Made by a program: the position numbers and the translations under genes. This document shows, one piece after another, positions 25,098-33,663 of a stretch of 44,173 bases of DNA (position 1 is the first letter of the stretch; each line of letters begins with the position of its first letter). The notes under the pieces are model-generated. The model searched no databases. It worked only from the letters and a program-made list of their open reading frames with translations, and was not told the DNA's origin. This DNA is from Dehalococcoidia bacterium (GTDB lineage: Bacteria > Chloroflexota > Dehalococcoidia > UBA2979): assembly GCA_020845735.1 (NCBI GenBank), contig JADLFF010000014.1, positions 1 through 44,173 of the forward strand, read 5' to 3'.

Positions 25098-25259
25098 TCA
25101 GCGTTCAAGGCGGCGTTTCTCCAGCGTCTCGATCTGGACCGCCTTCGCGTCCTGCATCGTGATCTGCACGTAGCCGAAGCGCACGCTGCGCATGGCGCGG
25201 AGCACCTCGCGCAGCACGTGCTGCTCCTGCGGATCGACTGCCTGGTTGTGGTCCGGCAT
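25098..25259 (-). CDS. YezD-family (DUF2292) small protein
   Basis: The 53-aa product contains the DUF2292 pattern: a helical start (EQHVLREVLRAMRSV) followed by RFGYVQITMQDAKAVQIETL and a basic tail KRRLER. Such proteins are typically encoded with sulfur-assimilation and sulfonate-transport genes; their biochemical role is unknown to me. The ATG at 25259 is used here. An in-frame ATG four codons upstream (25271) is an alternative, and neither has a strong ribosome-binding site. It is the first gene of the transporter operon. Confidence 0.8.
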   Translation of the reverse strand: MPDHNQAVDPQEQHVLREVLRAMRSVRFGYVQITMQDAKAVQIETLEKRRLER

Positions 25260-25535
25260 CGAGGTCAACATCCCCGGTCAGTGACACGTCCACGCGCGCA
25301 AGCTCGAACGCAGGACGCCATGTGACTCGCTTTCCGAGTGACCTGACTATCCCTATCGAGTTAATAGACTTTCGCCCAGGACGGGGTCGGAGTCAAGCCA
25401 CGCCGGCCGCAATCTCGGCGGATGTGGCGCCGAGGCGACACGGCACAGCTGAGGCGTGCACGCCACCACACGGCGCGCGATCACCTCCGGAACGCACCCT
25501 CCGAGGTCGGGGCATCCGCGGACCGAGGGCGCGCG
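25260..25535. other. Intergenic region carrying the probable promoter of the YezD-transporter operon
   Basis: No gene is seen in these 276 bases. An AT-rich island at about 25341-25372 (CTATCCCTATCGAG, then TTAATAGACTTT) stands out against the GC-rich background and probably holds the minus-strand promoter and an operator. A small hairpin ACTCG-CTTTC-CGAGT (25325-25339) would lie in the leader. I cannot assign -35/-10 boxes with confidence. Confidence 0.45.
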
Positions 25536-26789
25536 CTACTCGGCGCGCAACGCCTCGATGGGGTCCAGACGGCTCGCACGCCAGGCGGGGTAGATCCCGC
25601 TCGCGAGACCGATCCCGCCGGAGACGAGGAGCGCGAGCGCGATGCTCCATCCCTGCACCGACGTCGTCAGCGTGCCGCCGCCCACCGGCAGCCCGTTGAG
25701 CAGCAGCGCCGGGAGGGCGCCGAGGGCGATGCCCACGCTGCCGCCGATCAACGTCACGAACAGCGCCTCGGCAATGAACTGCTGGAGAATGTCCGCGCTC
25801 GTGGCGCCAATCGCGAGCCGGATGCCGATCTCGCGGGTGCGCTCCGTGACACTCACGAGCATGATGTTCATCACGCCGATGCCCCCGACGAGCAGAGAGA
25901 TCCCGGCGATGCTCGCGAGGAGGAGCGTCAGCACGGTGCTGATCGTGCGCACTGTCGCGAGCAGGTCATCCTGCGACAGCACCGAGAAGTCGGGCGTGTC
26001 GACTCGATGCCGGCGCATGAGGAAGTCCGTGACGGCCGCCTTGACATCGGACTCCGGCACCTCCTGGCTCGCGAGCACGCTGATCTGGCTCACGAAGACC
26101 TGCCCCGCCGCGTTGCGACTGAGGCCACTCACGCGCGACTGCAGCGCCGTCACCGGGAGGTAGACCGAGTTGTCCGAGCCACCGAGGCCGCCCTGCTGTT
26201 CGAGCACGCCGACGACGGTGAACGGGAAGCTTGCCTCCCCGGCAAACGTGAGCCGAACCTTGCTGCCGAGGGCGTTCCCCGACGGGAATGCCTCCTCAGC
26301 CACTTCGGAGCCGAGCACGACGGACAGGGCGCCGCGCGTCACGTCCCGCCCCGAGAGGAACGTGCCACTCGCGACGGACAGCGATCGCACTGCCGCGTAG
26401 TTCGCGGTCGTGCCGACGACCTGCACGCGCGTATTCGAGCGGTTGCCCACGAGCTGGGCGCTGGTGCTGAGCGTGGGCGCGACGCCACTGACACCATCGA
26501 GGGCCGCCGACCCGAGAGCCTCGGAATCCGCAAGCGTCAGCGACTGGGCGGAGCCTGCACCTCCCGAGGGACCGCCGCCCTGCTGAGACGCTCCCGGCGT
26601 GATGAAGAGCGTGTTCGTGCCCAGGCTCTGGATCTGCTCCTCGATGCCGGACACGGCGCCCTGCCCCACGGCCACGAGCAGGACGACCGACGCGACACCG
26701 ATCACCATGCCCAGCATCGTGAGCGAACTGCGCAGCCTGTTCGCCCAGAGCGCCTCGAGGCCGGCGACCGTCGAGTCTCGGAGGTTCAA
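25536..26789 (-). CDS. MacB-like ABC transporter permease (FtsX-type)
   Basis: The 417-aa protein has a first membrane helix (SSLTMLGMVIGVASVVLLVAV), a large extracytoplasmic MacB-PCD domain (about 45-270) and three C-terminal helices of the FtsX domain, including GISLLVGGIGVMNIMLVSVTERTREIGIRLAIG-type sequence. The last residues (RASRLDPIEALRAE) are the classic family end. It works as a mechanotransmitter with the ATPase and the adaptor protein encoded upstream, exporting peptides, antibiotics or other compounds. It begins 11 bases after the adaptor stop. Confidence 0.94.
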   Translation of the reverse strand: MNLRDSTVAGLEALWANRLRSSLTMLGMVIGVASVVLLVAVGQGAVSGIEEQIQSLGTNTLFITPGASQQGGGPSGGAGSAQSLTLADSEALGSAALDGVSGVAPTLSTSAQLVGNRSNTRVQVVGTTANYAAVRSLSVASGTFLSGRDVTRGALSVVLGSEVAEEAFPSGNALGSKVRLTFAGEASFPFTVVGVLEQQGGLGGSDNSVYLPVTALQSRVSGLSRNAAGQVFVSQISVLASQEVPESDVKAAVTDFLMRRHRVDTPDFSVLSQDDLLATVRTISTVLTLLLASIAGISLLVGGIGVMNIMLVSVTERTREIGIRLAIGATSADILQQFIAEALFVTLIGGSVGIALGALPALLLNGLPVGGGTLTTSVQGWSIALALLVSGGIGLASGIYPAWRASRLDPIEALRAE

Positions 26790-26800
26790 CGACGTCCCCC

Positions 26801-28849
26801 TTACGGCCCCGGCAGCGGCCCCTTGGTGTCAGCCACGGCGGTAGCGCTGGTCGTCGATGCGCCCAGCACCACCGCCTCTCCCTCGCTGAGTCCGGAGAGG
26901 ATCGCGATGTTGGTGCCATCGCTGACACCCGTCGTCACGACGCGTCGCGCCTGCTGACCGTCGGCGCCGAGCACCATCACGTAGCTCTCGCTGCCCTGCT
27001 CGCGGATCGCCGTGAGCGGGAGCAGGAACGAGTTGGGCACGACCTCGTGGAGGATGACGACGTTCGCGTTCATGTCGGGCGCTGGCAACGTGCCGGTGCG
27101 GAGTCGATTGAGCGCCGCCTCGATGTCGGCGGGGCCGGCGTCCGCGGCGAGCACGCCACGGTCCTGCAGCAGCGCGATCGTGTCGGAGCGGTACTGGTCG
27201 ACCGCCGCACCGTGCAGCAGCTCCCCGCGCGCCTGGTACGTCACCACCCCCTGCGACGTCGAACCGACGTTCCCGACGCCGGTCACGCGCATGACGAAGG
27301 TCGAGCCCGGCAGCGCGTCGAAGGTCACCACGCCGAACTGGCCCGCGCGGAGGTTCGGCAGATCGACCTCGGTGACGACGAGGTTGACGAACATCCGCGA
27401 ACTGTCCGTCAGGACGATCGCCGTCTGCGTCGGCGACGCCAGGTCGCCCGTGCTGATCGAGACCGAGCCCACGGTGCCATCGAAAGGCGCCTTCAGGACC
27501 GTGTCCTCGAGGGCATCGCGAGCCAGTTGCTCGGACACCTCGGCGAGCTCCACCTGTCGCCGCTGCAGATCAAGGGTCGCCGTCTGCTGATCTCCCTTGG
27601 AGGCGCGCGCGATCTGTGCGGAGTTCAACGCTTCCTGCGCGGCAGCCACGTCGGCCTGCGAGGCGCGCACCTGGCTCGCGGTCGCCCCGGCATTGAGGCG
27701 ATTGAGGTTGGCCTGCGCGGCCGCGACGCTCTCCATCGCCGAGTCACGCTTCTTGACGGCGTCGGAGATGTCGCCGCTGGAGGGGACGCCGGCCTCGGTG
27801 AAGGACTGCACGATGCCGTTGATCCGCGCATTGAGCGCATCCACCGACGCGTGCGCGCGCGCGATCACGAAGAGCGAGCTGCGCACCTCGTCCTCCACAC
27901 CCGCGGGGAACTGCGCCTCGGCACGGGCCATGGCGGACACGACCGAGTCGGCGTTCCTGAGGCCAGACTGCGCGAACGCGGCAGCCAGCGCTCCCAGGTC
28001 CGAGCTCGAGGATGCCAGGGACAGGCAGACATCGCGGTCGCCGAGGGGTCGACAGGCAGCCTGGATGGCGCGACTCAGGTCATCGATCACCGCGCGCTCA
28101 AACGTCGACGCGAGCGGATCCGCATACCTCGCCGCCAGGGCGGACTCCGCAGCCAGGCGGGCGCTGTTGAGCTCGGACATGCGCGCCGTGAGCTCGTCGA
28201 CCTGCTGCCTCGCGGCTGACCGCCCGAGGATCGCGTCGAGCTCCTCCTGGGCGTCGTCGAGGTTGACCTGTGCATCCGTCAGTTGCTGGCGCGCCTGCGC
28301 GTTCTCCTGCGCCTGAGTCGTGGGCGACTGCAGTTGCACGTATTCGTTCTCCGAGCGACGCAGCTGGGCCTGGGCACTCGCCACCGCCTGTTGCGCCGAC
28401 GCAAGCTCGCTCGGTGCAGCGGCTTCCTGCTGGGCGAGCCTGAGACGCTCGGACTCGAGCCGCGCCGACGCCTGCTGCAGGGAGCGCGACGCCCCACGCT
28501 GGTCGAGCGTCGCAAGCACCTGGCCGGCCTTCACCTGGTCGCCAACCTCGACCAGTACGTCCGTGACGATGCCCGAGACCGTCGTGCTCCCGGACGCGTT
28601 GAAGCTCAGATTCGATTCGCGTCGTGCGGCCGACTGACCCGAGAGCTCGATCACCGACGAGATCGGCCCGACCTTGACCGCGACCGTGCGCACGGCCGTC
28701 GGCGTCTCGGCCTCCCCGAGGAAGGCCCAGGCCAGCCCCATCACCACGAGGGCCACGAGGCCGGCCCCTGCAGCCCACAGCCACGGTGGGCGCTTGCCGG
28801 CCTTGCGTGCGATCGCCTCGATCTCCCGAGGCTTGAGTTCTGTAGCCAT
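26801..28849 (-). CDS. MacA/HlyD-like periplasmic adaptor with long coiled coil
   Basis: The 682-aa protein has one N-terminal membrane helix (LWAAGAGLVALVVMGLAWAF), a lipoyl/barrel-sandwich region (GIVTDVLVEVGDQVKAGQVL), a long Ala/Gln-rich coiled-coil insertion (about 120-430) and a beta-barrel C-terminal domain (FDGTVGSVSISTGDL, GVVTFDALPGSTF). It links the MacB-type permease to the cell surface. At 682 aa it is far longer than MacA (about 370), because of the extended coiled coil. ATG 28849 has GGGGGAAG just upstream. It lies 168 bases after the ATPase gene and 11 bases before the permease. Confidence 0.9.
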   Translation of the reverse strand: MATELKPREIEAIARKAGKRPPWLWAAGAGLVALVVMGLAWAFLGEAETPTAVRTVAVKVGPISSVIELSGQSAARRESNLSFNASGSTTVSGIVTDVLVEVGDQVKAGQVLATLDQRGASRSLQQASARLESERLRLAQQEAAAPSELASAQQAVASAQAQLRRSENEYVQLQSPTTQAQENAQARQQLTDAQVNLDDAQEELDAILGRSAARQQVDELTARMSELNSARLAAESALAARYADPLASTFERAVIDDLSRAIQAACRPLGDRDVCLSLASSSSDLGALAAAFAQSGLRNADSVVSAMARAEAQFPAGVEDEVRSSLFVIARAHASVDALNARINGIVQSFTEAGVPSSGDISDAVKKRDSAMESVAAAQANLNRLNAGATASQVRASQADVAAAQEALNSAQIARASKGDQQTATLDLQRRQVELAEVSEQLARDALEDTVLKAPFDGTVGSVSISTGDLASPTQTAIVLTDSSRMFVNLVVTEVDLPNLRAGQFGVVTFDALPGSTFVMRVTGVGNVGSTSQGVVTYQARGELLHGAAVDQYRSDTIALLQDRGVLAADAGPADIEAALNRLRTGTLPAPDMNANVVILHEVVPNSFLLPLTAIREQGSESYVMVLGADGQQARRVVTTGVSDGTNIAILSGLSEGEAVVLGASTTSATAVADTKGPLPGP

Positions 28850-29017
28850 GCTTCCCCCGACCTCAACCCTCAGCGCAGTCCTCGGGTGAGAGAGCGCCGT
28901 CCCGCGCACGGACGGCAGCAGTGTGTCCGCTCGTTCAGCTCGGGCCCCCGGTGTGCCGGTCAGGCCAAGCGGGTGTGAGCACTCCCCGGCGGCGGCCCTC
29001 GCGAGGGGGCACCGCGA

Positions 29018-29740
29018 TCACTCGGACACCGGCAACAGCACGCTCTCACCCGGCGTCGCGAGCGCATCCGCCATCGGCACGTCCGCGATGATGCGCCCGT
29101 CGCGCATCCGGATGAGACGCCTCGCGTGAGCCGCCACCTCGATCTCGTGCGTCACCAGCACCACCGTGATCCCGCGCTCGGAGACCAGGCTCCCGATCAG
29201 CTTCATGACGTCGTCGCCGGTCTTCGTGTCCAGCGCCCCGGTCGGCTCGTCGGCGAAGATGACGCGTGGGTTCGTCACCAGCGTCCGCGCGATGGCGACG
29301 CGCTGCCGTTGTCCCCCGGACAACTCGGTGGGCCGGTCGTCGGCGCGGTCGGCCAGACCAACCGTGTCGAGCGCGACCAACGCTCGCTGCCGCCGATGCG
29401 CCGCGCGCTGGTAGGCGAGCGGCAGCTCGACCTGCCGCACCACGGACATCCGAGGAATGAGGTTGTAGGACTGGAAGATGAACCCGAACACGTCGCGGCG
29501 AATGTGCGCCCGCGCCGTGTTCGTCAGATCGCCCACGGTGACCCCACCGAGGCGGTACTCGCCCTCGGTCGGCCGGTCGAGACAGCCCAGGATGTTCATG
29601 AGCGTGCTCTTGCCGGACCCGGACGGCCCCATGATCGCCACGAACTCGCCCTCGGTGATGGTCAGGCTGACATCGTCGAGGGCGCGCAGCTCATCGCGGC
29701 CAGCGCGGTAGACCTTGCTGACGTGGTCGAGCTCAATCAC
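29018..29740 (-). CDS. MacB/LolD-type ABC transporter ATP-binding protein
   Basis: The 240-aa ATPase has Walker A GPSGSGKSTLMNILGCLD, Q-loop FIFQSYNLIPRMSV, signature LSGGQRQRVAIARTL, Walker B VIFADEPTGALD and switch VTHE, the standard pattern of MacB-type ATPases. The GTG at 29740 is chosen because GGAGG lies five bases upstream; a longer frame would start before the promoter. It is the first gene of the efflux operon and faces a marR gene across a 108-base gap with a probable operator. Confidence 0.93.
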   Translation of the reverse strand: MIELDHVSKVYRAGRDELRALDDVSLTITEGEFVAIMGPSGSGKSTLMNILGCLDRPTEGEYRLGGVTVGDLTNTARAHIRRDVFGFIFQSYNLIPRMSVVRQVELPLAYQRAAHRRQRALVALDTVGLADRADDRPTELSGGQRQRVAIARTLVTNPRVIFADEPTGALDTKTGDDVMKLIGSLVSERGITVVLVTHEIEVAAHARRLIRMRDGRIIADVPMADALATPGESVLLPVSE

Positions 29741-29753
29741 TGTAGCCTCCGTT

Positions 29754-29788
29754 CGAATATCATAGTGAAGATGGATATTCGAGGTCAT
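29754..29788 (-). promoter_or_regulatory. Promoter of the efflux operon overlapped by a probable MarR operator
   Basis: CGAATATC (29754-29761) and GATATTCG (29774-29781) are perfect 8-bp inverted repeats around a 12-base spacer. On the minus strand ATGACC (29788-29783) and TATGAT (29764-29759), 18 bases apart, form a plausible promoter, so the inverted repeat covers its spacer and -10 box. A bound MarR dimer would block transcription of the ATPase-adaptor-permease genes. Confidence 0.6.
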
Positions 29789-29848
29789 TAGTGATTGATT
29801 AGCCGGGGATGAACGGTTGATTCAGCGGGCCGGCGCGCGGGAGGCGAC

Positions 29849-30310
29849 GTGGCGGAAACCAGCGATCTCGTACGCGATGTCCAGGAGATGATGGCTGCCG
29901 TGGGCGCCGCTGCGGCCGAGATCGACCCATCCGCATGGGACGACCTCACGATGGCGCAGGTTCGCGCCCTGGTCACGCTGAACCGGGCCACCACCCGAGT
30001 GGGGGAGTTCGCCAGCGTCCTCAGGGTCTCCTCTAACGCGGCGACCGCCATCCTCGACCGGCTCGAAGGGCTGGGACTCGCTCAGCGGCAGGCCGATCCG
30101 GCGGACCGCCGAGCGGTGCTCGTGAGCGTCACACCCTCCGGACGCCGCCGGATCGAGGACCTGGTGTCGGCGAGGGGGCGAGTGCTGGGGGAAGCACTGG
30201 CGCGCCTCGACACCGACGACCTGCTCGCGCTGCGGCAGGGCCACGTGGCGCTCCTCGACGCCCTCCGTCGAGGCAGCACGGGGGCCACTGAGGCCCCAGG
30301 CACCGACTGA
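29849..30310 (+). CDS. MarR-family transcriptional regulator
   Basis: The 153-aa protein has MarR features: an N-terminal helix pair, a winged helix (about 45-110) with TRVGEFASVLRVSSNAATAI and LDRLEGLGLAQRQADPADRR, and a C-terminal dimerisation helix. The DxRAVLVSVTPSG wing is typical. GTG 29849 has GGGAGG four to five bases upstream. Divergent from the efflux genes, it most likely represses them and responds to an efflux substrate. Confidence 0.9.
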   Translation: MAETSDLVRDVQEMMAAVGAAAAEIDPSAWDDLTMAQVRALVTLNRATTRVGEFASVLRVSSNAATAILDRLEGLGLAQRQADPADRRAVLVSVTPSGRRRIEDLVSARGRVLGEALARLDTDDLLALRQGHVALLDALRRGSTGATEAPGTD

Positions 30311-30378
30311 CTCGCACCCCCGAGCACGCCTCGAAGCGATCACGAGCGCTGCCGCACCGTGCTCGACGCGCGTCCTAG

Positions 30379-30929
30379 TTGAGCCGCACCACCCGGGCGA
30401 ACGTGTGGGTGCAGCCCGGCGACGAGCCCGCGTGGATGCGCGGCGGTTCATACCTTGTCGCCCGGCGCATCCGCATCTTCGTCGAGCAGTGGGACAACAC
30501 ACCCCTCGAGGAACAGGAGCGCGCGGTCGGCCGGACCAAGGCGTCGGTGCGCCGCTCGGAGTGACGCGAGAGGAGGACCCCATCGACCTCTCGTTGCGCT
30601 TCGAGGGCCTGGAGCGCGTCGAGCGTGTGTTACCCGACGGAGCGCACGTCCGGCTCGCGAACCAGGATGCCGCGGGCATCCACTTCCTGCGCCGCAGCTA
30701 CTCATTCAGCGACGGCATCGAGCGCGGCACCGGCCTCCTCGACGTGGGCCTGTTCTTCCTCGCGTACCAGCGCGACCCGCGAAGACAGTTCGTGCCGATG
30801 CAGTCGAACCTCTCCCACTCCGACCACCTGAACGCGTTCACGAGCCACGTCGGCAGCGCGATCTTCGCGATGCTCCCCGGCGTGGAGACGCACGGCTTCC
30901 TCGGCGAGGAACTGTTCGAGGCGAGCTAG
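30379..30929 (+). pseudogene. Remnant of a DyP-type haem peroxidase (5'-truncated, frameshifted)
   Basis: Two adjacent frames together give the C-terminal part (about 170-180 residues) of a DyP peroxidase. The first (from about 30397) reads WVQPGDEPAWMRGGSYLVAR and RIRIFVEQWDNTPLEEQERA; the second (from 30546) continues GAPLG, then AHVRLANQDAAGIHFLRRSY, with the proximal haem His, and LFFLAYQRDPRRQFVPMQSN to a normal end. The frames join if one G missing at about 30546 is restored (TCGGGTGCG expected, TCGGTGCG present). The N-terminal half, with the GXXDG catalytic motif, is absent and no start codon or ribosome-binding site fits. A sequencing error could explain the frameshift but not the truncation. 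Confidence 0.8.
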
Positions 30930-31102
30930 CGACCAGCAGCATCCACCTCCCCAACCATGCGGCACGCCACATGCTGAAACATCAGACGGACGTGCAAGTG
31001 AAGATGAACGACGATATCTATGCGGGCAGTGGCTCGCGATGTGGGCGACGTCGGCGCTCCCGACCGGCCTCATATCCACCTCGAGATCAGCCTGAGGGGG
31101 AG

Positions 31103-31192
31103 ATGAACGATCTGAGAAGCTACGACTCGGAGGGTGAACAGGTCTTCGACGACTTCCTCGAATCGGCCGTATTCACCTCAGGATTGCGCTAG
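31103..31192 (+). CDS. Possible 29-aa acidic peptide
   Basis: ATG 31103 follows GAGGGGGAG at very short spacing. The 29-residue frame (MNDLRSYDSEGEQVFDDFLE then SAVFTSGLR) is acidic and soluble. It resembles nothing I know. The rest of 30930-31214 shows no gene. It may be a decayed gene end rather than a functional peptide. Confidence 0.25.
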   Translation: MNDLRSYDSEGEQVFDDFLESAVFTSGLR

Positions 31193-31214
31193 CTGGAACC
31201 GAACGGAAGCAACG

Positions 31215-31742
31215 GTGGATCCAACCCCGGGACATTCCTTCTCCGCCACCGCCTTTGCCGTGTCTTGCCTGCTGCTCGCGTGCACGGCCAGACCAGCCGC
31301 ACTGAGCCTGCCGGAGAGCCCGACAGCCACCCTGCATGCGGAACAAGCGACTATACGCACCGCCACTCCGGAGGCCGAGATCGAATTCTGCGACGGGATT
31401 CGCGCCGAGACTGAGAGACCCGATTCGGATCGAAGACTCGTGCGAGTCGCGCCGGCGGTTGCGTCCGCCGGAGCACTGCTGCAGGTGACGGGTGAAGGCT
31501 TCACTCCCCGAAGCGAGGTCCAGTTCTATGTCCTCCGGCCGGGCACGGAAGCTGTGAGCCCGACTTACGCCACCGCGGTGGCGGACGAACACGGCAGCGT
31601 CGCAACCACCTTCATTCTGCCCGACTCGCGCGAAGCCGCTGTGTTCATCCCATCAGCGCAAACGCATTGCCTGCTGGTCGCGGCGCGAGGAACAGAGCAC
31701 CGGAACGAGGTGGGCACGGCCTACCTGGAGTACCGTCCGTGA
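31215..31742 (+). CDS. Secreted lipoprotein with Ig-like domain, unknown function
   Basis: The 175-aa product starts at GTG 31215 with GGAAG upstream. Its signal peptide (FSATAFAVSCLLLAC) ends in a lipobox with Cys23. The mature part contains an IPT/TIG-like beta-sandwich: RVAPAVASAGALLQVTGEGF, FYVLRPG and VADEHGSVATTFILPD. This fold is common in surface proteins. No enzymatic motif is visible. It stands alone between the peroxidase remnant and the HNH endonuclease gene and may be a cell-surface factor unrelated to the island. Confidence 0.65.
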   Translation: MDPTPGHSFSATAFAVSCLLLACTARPAALSLPESPTATLHAEQATIRTATPEAEIEFCDGIRAETERPDSDRRLVRVAPAVASAGALLQVTGEGFTPRSEVQFYVLRPGTEAVSPTYATAVADEHGSVATTFILPDSREAAVFIPSAQTHCLLVAARGTEHRNEVGTAYLEYRP

Positions 31743-32040
31743 AAGCTCCCGTCACCGCGGCGGCCACGGCCCACCCGCTGGCGTGGATGCCCTCTGTGAA
31801 CGCACCCCCACCGCCGCCTACGAATCCCACGACCTGCCTCGAGGCAGCATGTGCACCAACGACGCGGAACGAGCTTCCGGATCGATCGACAACCTGCGCC
31901 GGCCGGACCCGGAAACGTCTTGAGATTCTGGGAGACATCGAGGGCCTCGTCCTTGAGCCTGGTGCCCATCACGCACCCGGCCGCTCCAAGCCTATGCTGG
32001 CCCGGACACTCGAGTCTCCCGGTCGGTCGCGGAGGTCCAG
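31743..32040. other. Gap without a supportable gene
   Basis: Frames on both strands here are Pro/Thr/Arg-rich and resemble shadows. No ribosome-binding site supports any of them. The 14-base palindrome CTGCCTCGAGGCAG lies at about 31836-31849. The end of the gap carries the GGAGG site (32031-32035) of the next gene. Confidence 0.4.
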
Positions 32041-32742
32041 TTGTTCGAGCCGGGTGAGATCATCTCGTACCTCGAGATGTGTGCTGAGGAGCAAGCTTCG
32101 CTCCAACGAGGCATGAACTTCCGCCTCCCGTCGGGACGCACGGTCATTCTCATGAGCCGACGAGCGAACGCACCCTACGTAGATCGGATCGAGGACGAGG
32201 GCCGCACGATCATCTACGAGGGACATGACGTGCCGCGGGCGCCGGGACTTCGTGATCCGAAGCTGCTGGATCAGGAAGCCACGACCCCAACGGGCACACG
32301 TACACAAAACGGGCTCTTCGAACGCGCCGCGCGAATGCACCACGACGGCGACGAAGCCGAGCTGGTGCGCGTCTACGAGAAGCTCCGCACTGGGATCTGG
32401 GTGTTCAACGGCACCTTCGCGCTCACCGAAGCGTGGACCGAACCCTCAGGGGGCCGCCGGGTGTTCAAGTTCCGCCTGGAGGTCACCGAAGCGCCGGAGG
32501 CCGAAGACGGAGTCTCGACCGCGCTCCGCTCGGACCTTGAGCACACCCGGGTCATACCCTCGGAGGTGAAGATCACCGTGTACCAGCGCGACAGGGGCAA
32601 GTGCGTGCTCTGCGGCGCGACCGACAACCTCCACTTCGATCACGTCCTGCCGTATTCCCGAGGAGGTACGTCGTTGCGCGCCGAGAACGTTCAGCTGCTC
32701 TGTGCTCGTCACAACCTCGCGAAGGCCGCGCGCATCGAGTAG
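32041..32742 (+). CDS. SRA-like domain plus HNH endonuclease, predicted modification-dependent restriction enzyme
   Basis: The 233-aa protein has an N-terminal SRA/YDG-like domain (about 10-165), recognisable by SRRANAPYVDRIEDEGRTII, YEGHD, TQNGLFERAA and VRVYEKLRTGIWVFNGTFAL. A C-terminal HNH nuclease (about 180-233) has CVLCGATDNLHFDHVLPYSR and LLCARHN. The architecture is that of type IV restriction enzymes that read modified cytosine and cut DNA. The TTG start at 32041 has GGAGG five bases upstream. No cognate methylase adjoins it, as expected for type IV. Its stop codon directly abuts that of the convergent gene (TAGCTA). Confidence 0.85.
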   Translation: MFEPGEIISYLEMCAEEQASLQRGMNFRLPSGRTVILMSRRANAPYVDRIEDEGRTIIYEGHDVPRAPGLRDPKLLDQEATTPTGTRTQNGLFERAARMHHDGDEAELVRVYEKLRTGIWVFNGTFALTEAWTEPSGGRRVFKFRLEVTEAPEAEDGVSTALRSDLEHTRVIPSEVKITVYQRDRGKCVLCGATDNLHFDHVLPYSRGGTSLRAENVQLLCARHNLAKAARIE

Positions 32743-33663
32743 CTACGGCCACGGGCTGCGCTTCGGCAACAGCAAGAGCGCCCCGATCAGGAACACGCCG
32801 ACGAGAAGCAGCACGCCCGCCGGCTCGACGTCCTGCGCCATCCGCTCGTACCAGCGGAGGCGGCTCACGATCCGCACCTCGGTGATCGGTGCCGGCGTCG
32901 AAACAGCCCTGGGTTGTGGTTCGAGCTGGCTGCGTGCTGCGGCGATTGAGCTCGGCACGAGGAACTGGCCATCGAGCCACGTTGTGTGGCCCTCCGCGTC
33001 GACCACGAACCAGCCCTCGCACGGCCCGATCCCAACGAAGGTGATCACGACCGGCGCACCCTCGAGCACGCGACCGGCCCTTCGCGCTTCGACAGCGCAG
33101 CCATACCGCTCGACCACGCCCTCGCCACCCGTGTTCGCGATCGCCGAGGGAACGTGCCAGGGCACGGGTGCGGCGACGCTGACTGGCACGGGAGGCACCC
33201 CGGCCACCGGCTCGGTGGGCGCCCGCACAGCGCCTGATGGCTGCGGAGGGTTCGGCACCGACGGAGCGGCGACTTCGGGCTGCACGTTGACGGGCGACAG
33301 CGGAGGGACCGTCGGCACGACCGTGGGCCCAGAGGCGACGAGGAGCACGATGCCGCGCGACTGGTCAGCCGGAGTACCCCCGGCCTTCCAGATCGCGGTG
33401 GGACTCGTGGACTGGCCGTTCACCCGAAACGAGACGGTGTCACCGTCTTTCGCGCCGCAGGCTCCACCCTCGGGCACGAGTAGCAACCAGTAGCCATCCG
33501 GGGCCACGGTCGTCGTCGCGCACGTGCGACCACCGATCGACGCCTCGACGCGATCGCCAGGCACGCCCGGTCCGTAGAGCACTGCCGGCGGGTTCTGAGC
33601 GTGCGCGCTCGACAGACAGGAGGCGAAAGAGATGGTCAGGGCGACCGCCAACCGACGGTGCAT
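32743..33663 (-). CDS. Secreted Pro-rich protein with C-terminal membrane anchor, unknown function
   Basis: The 306-aa product has a signal peptide (RLAVALTISFASCLSSAHAQ), a first beta-rich domain (VEASIGGRTCATTTVAPDGY, DTVSFRVNGQ), a Pro/Val linker, a second Cys-bearing beta-rich domain and a C-terminal membrane helix (EPAGVLLLVGVFLIGALLLL) followed by a basic tail. It looks like a surface-anchored protein presenting carbohydrate- or ligand-binding folds. I do not recognise it. Its ATG overlaps the stop of the upstream gene as TGATG, so both are made together. Confidence 0.72.
   Translation of the reverse strand: MHRRLAVALTISFASCLSSAHAQNPPAVLYGPGVPGDRVEASIGGRTCATTTVAPDGYWLLLVPEGGACGAKDGDTVSFRVNGQSTSPTAIWKAGGTPADQSRGIVLLVASGPTVVPTVPPLSPVNVQPEVAAPSVPNPPQPSGAVRAPTEPVAGVPPVPVSVAAPVPWHVPSAIANTGGEGVVERYGCAVEARRAGRVLEGAPVVITFVGIGPCEGWFVVDAEGHTTWLDGQFLVPSSIAAARSQLEPQPRAVSTPAPITEVRIVSRLRWYERMAQDVEPAGVLLLVGVFLIGALLLLPKRSPWP

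Noticed and set aside
31645-32116. Frames on both strands in the gap before the HNH gene
   Set aside because: They are low-complexity, overlap real genes at both ends and lack ribosome-binding sites.
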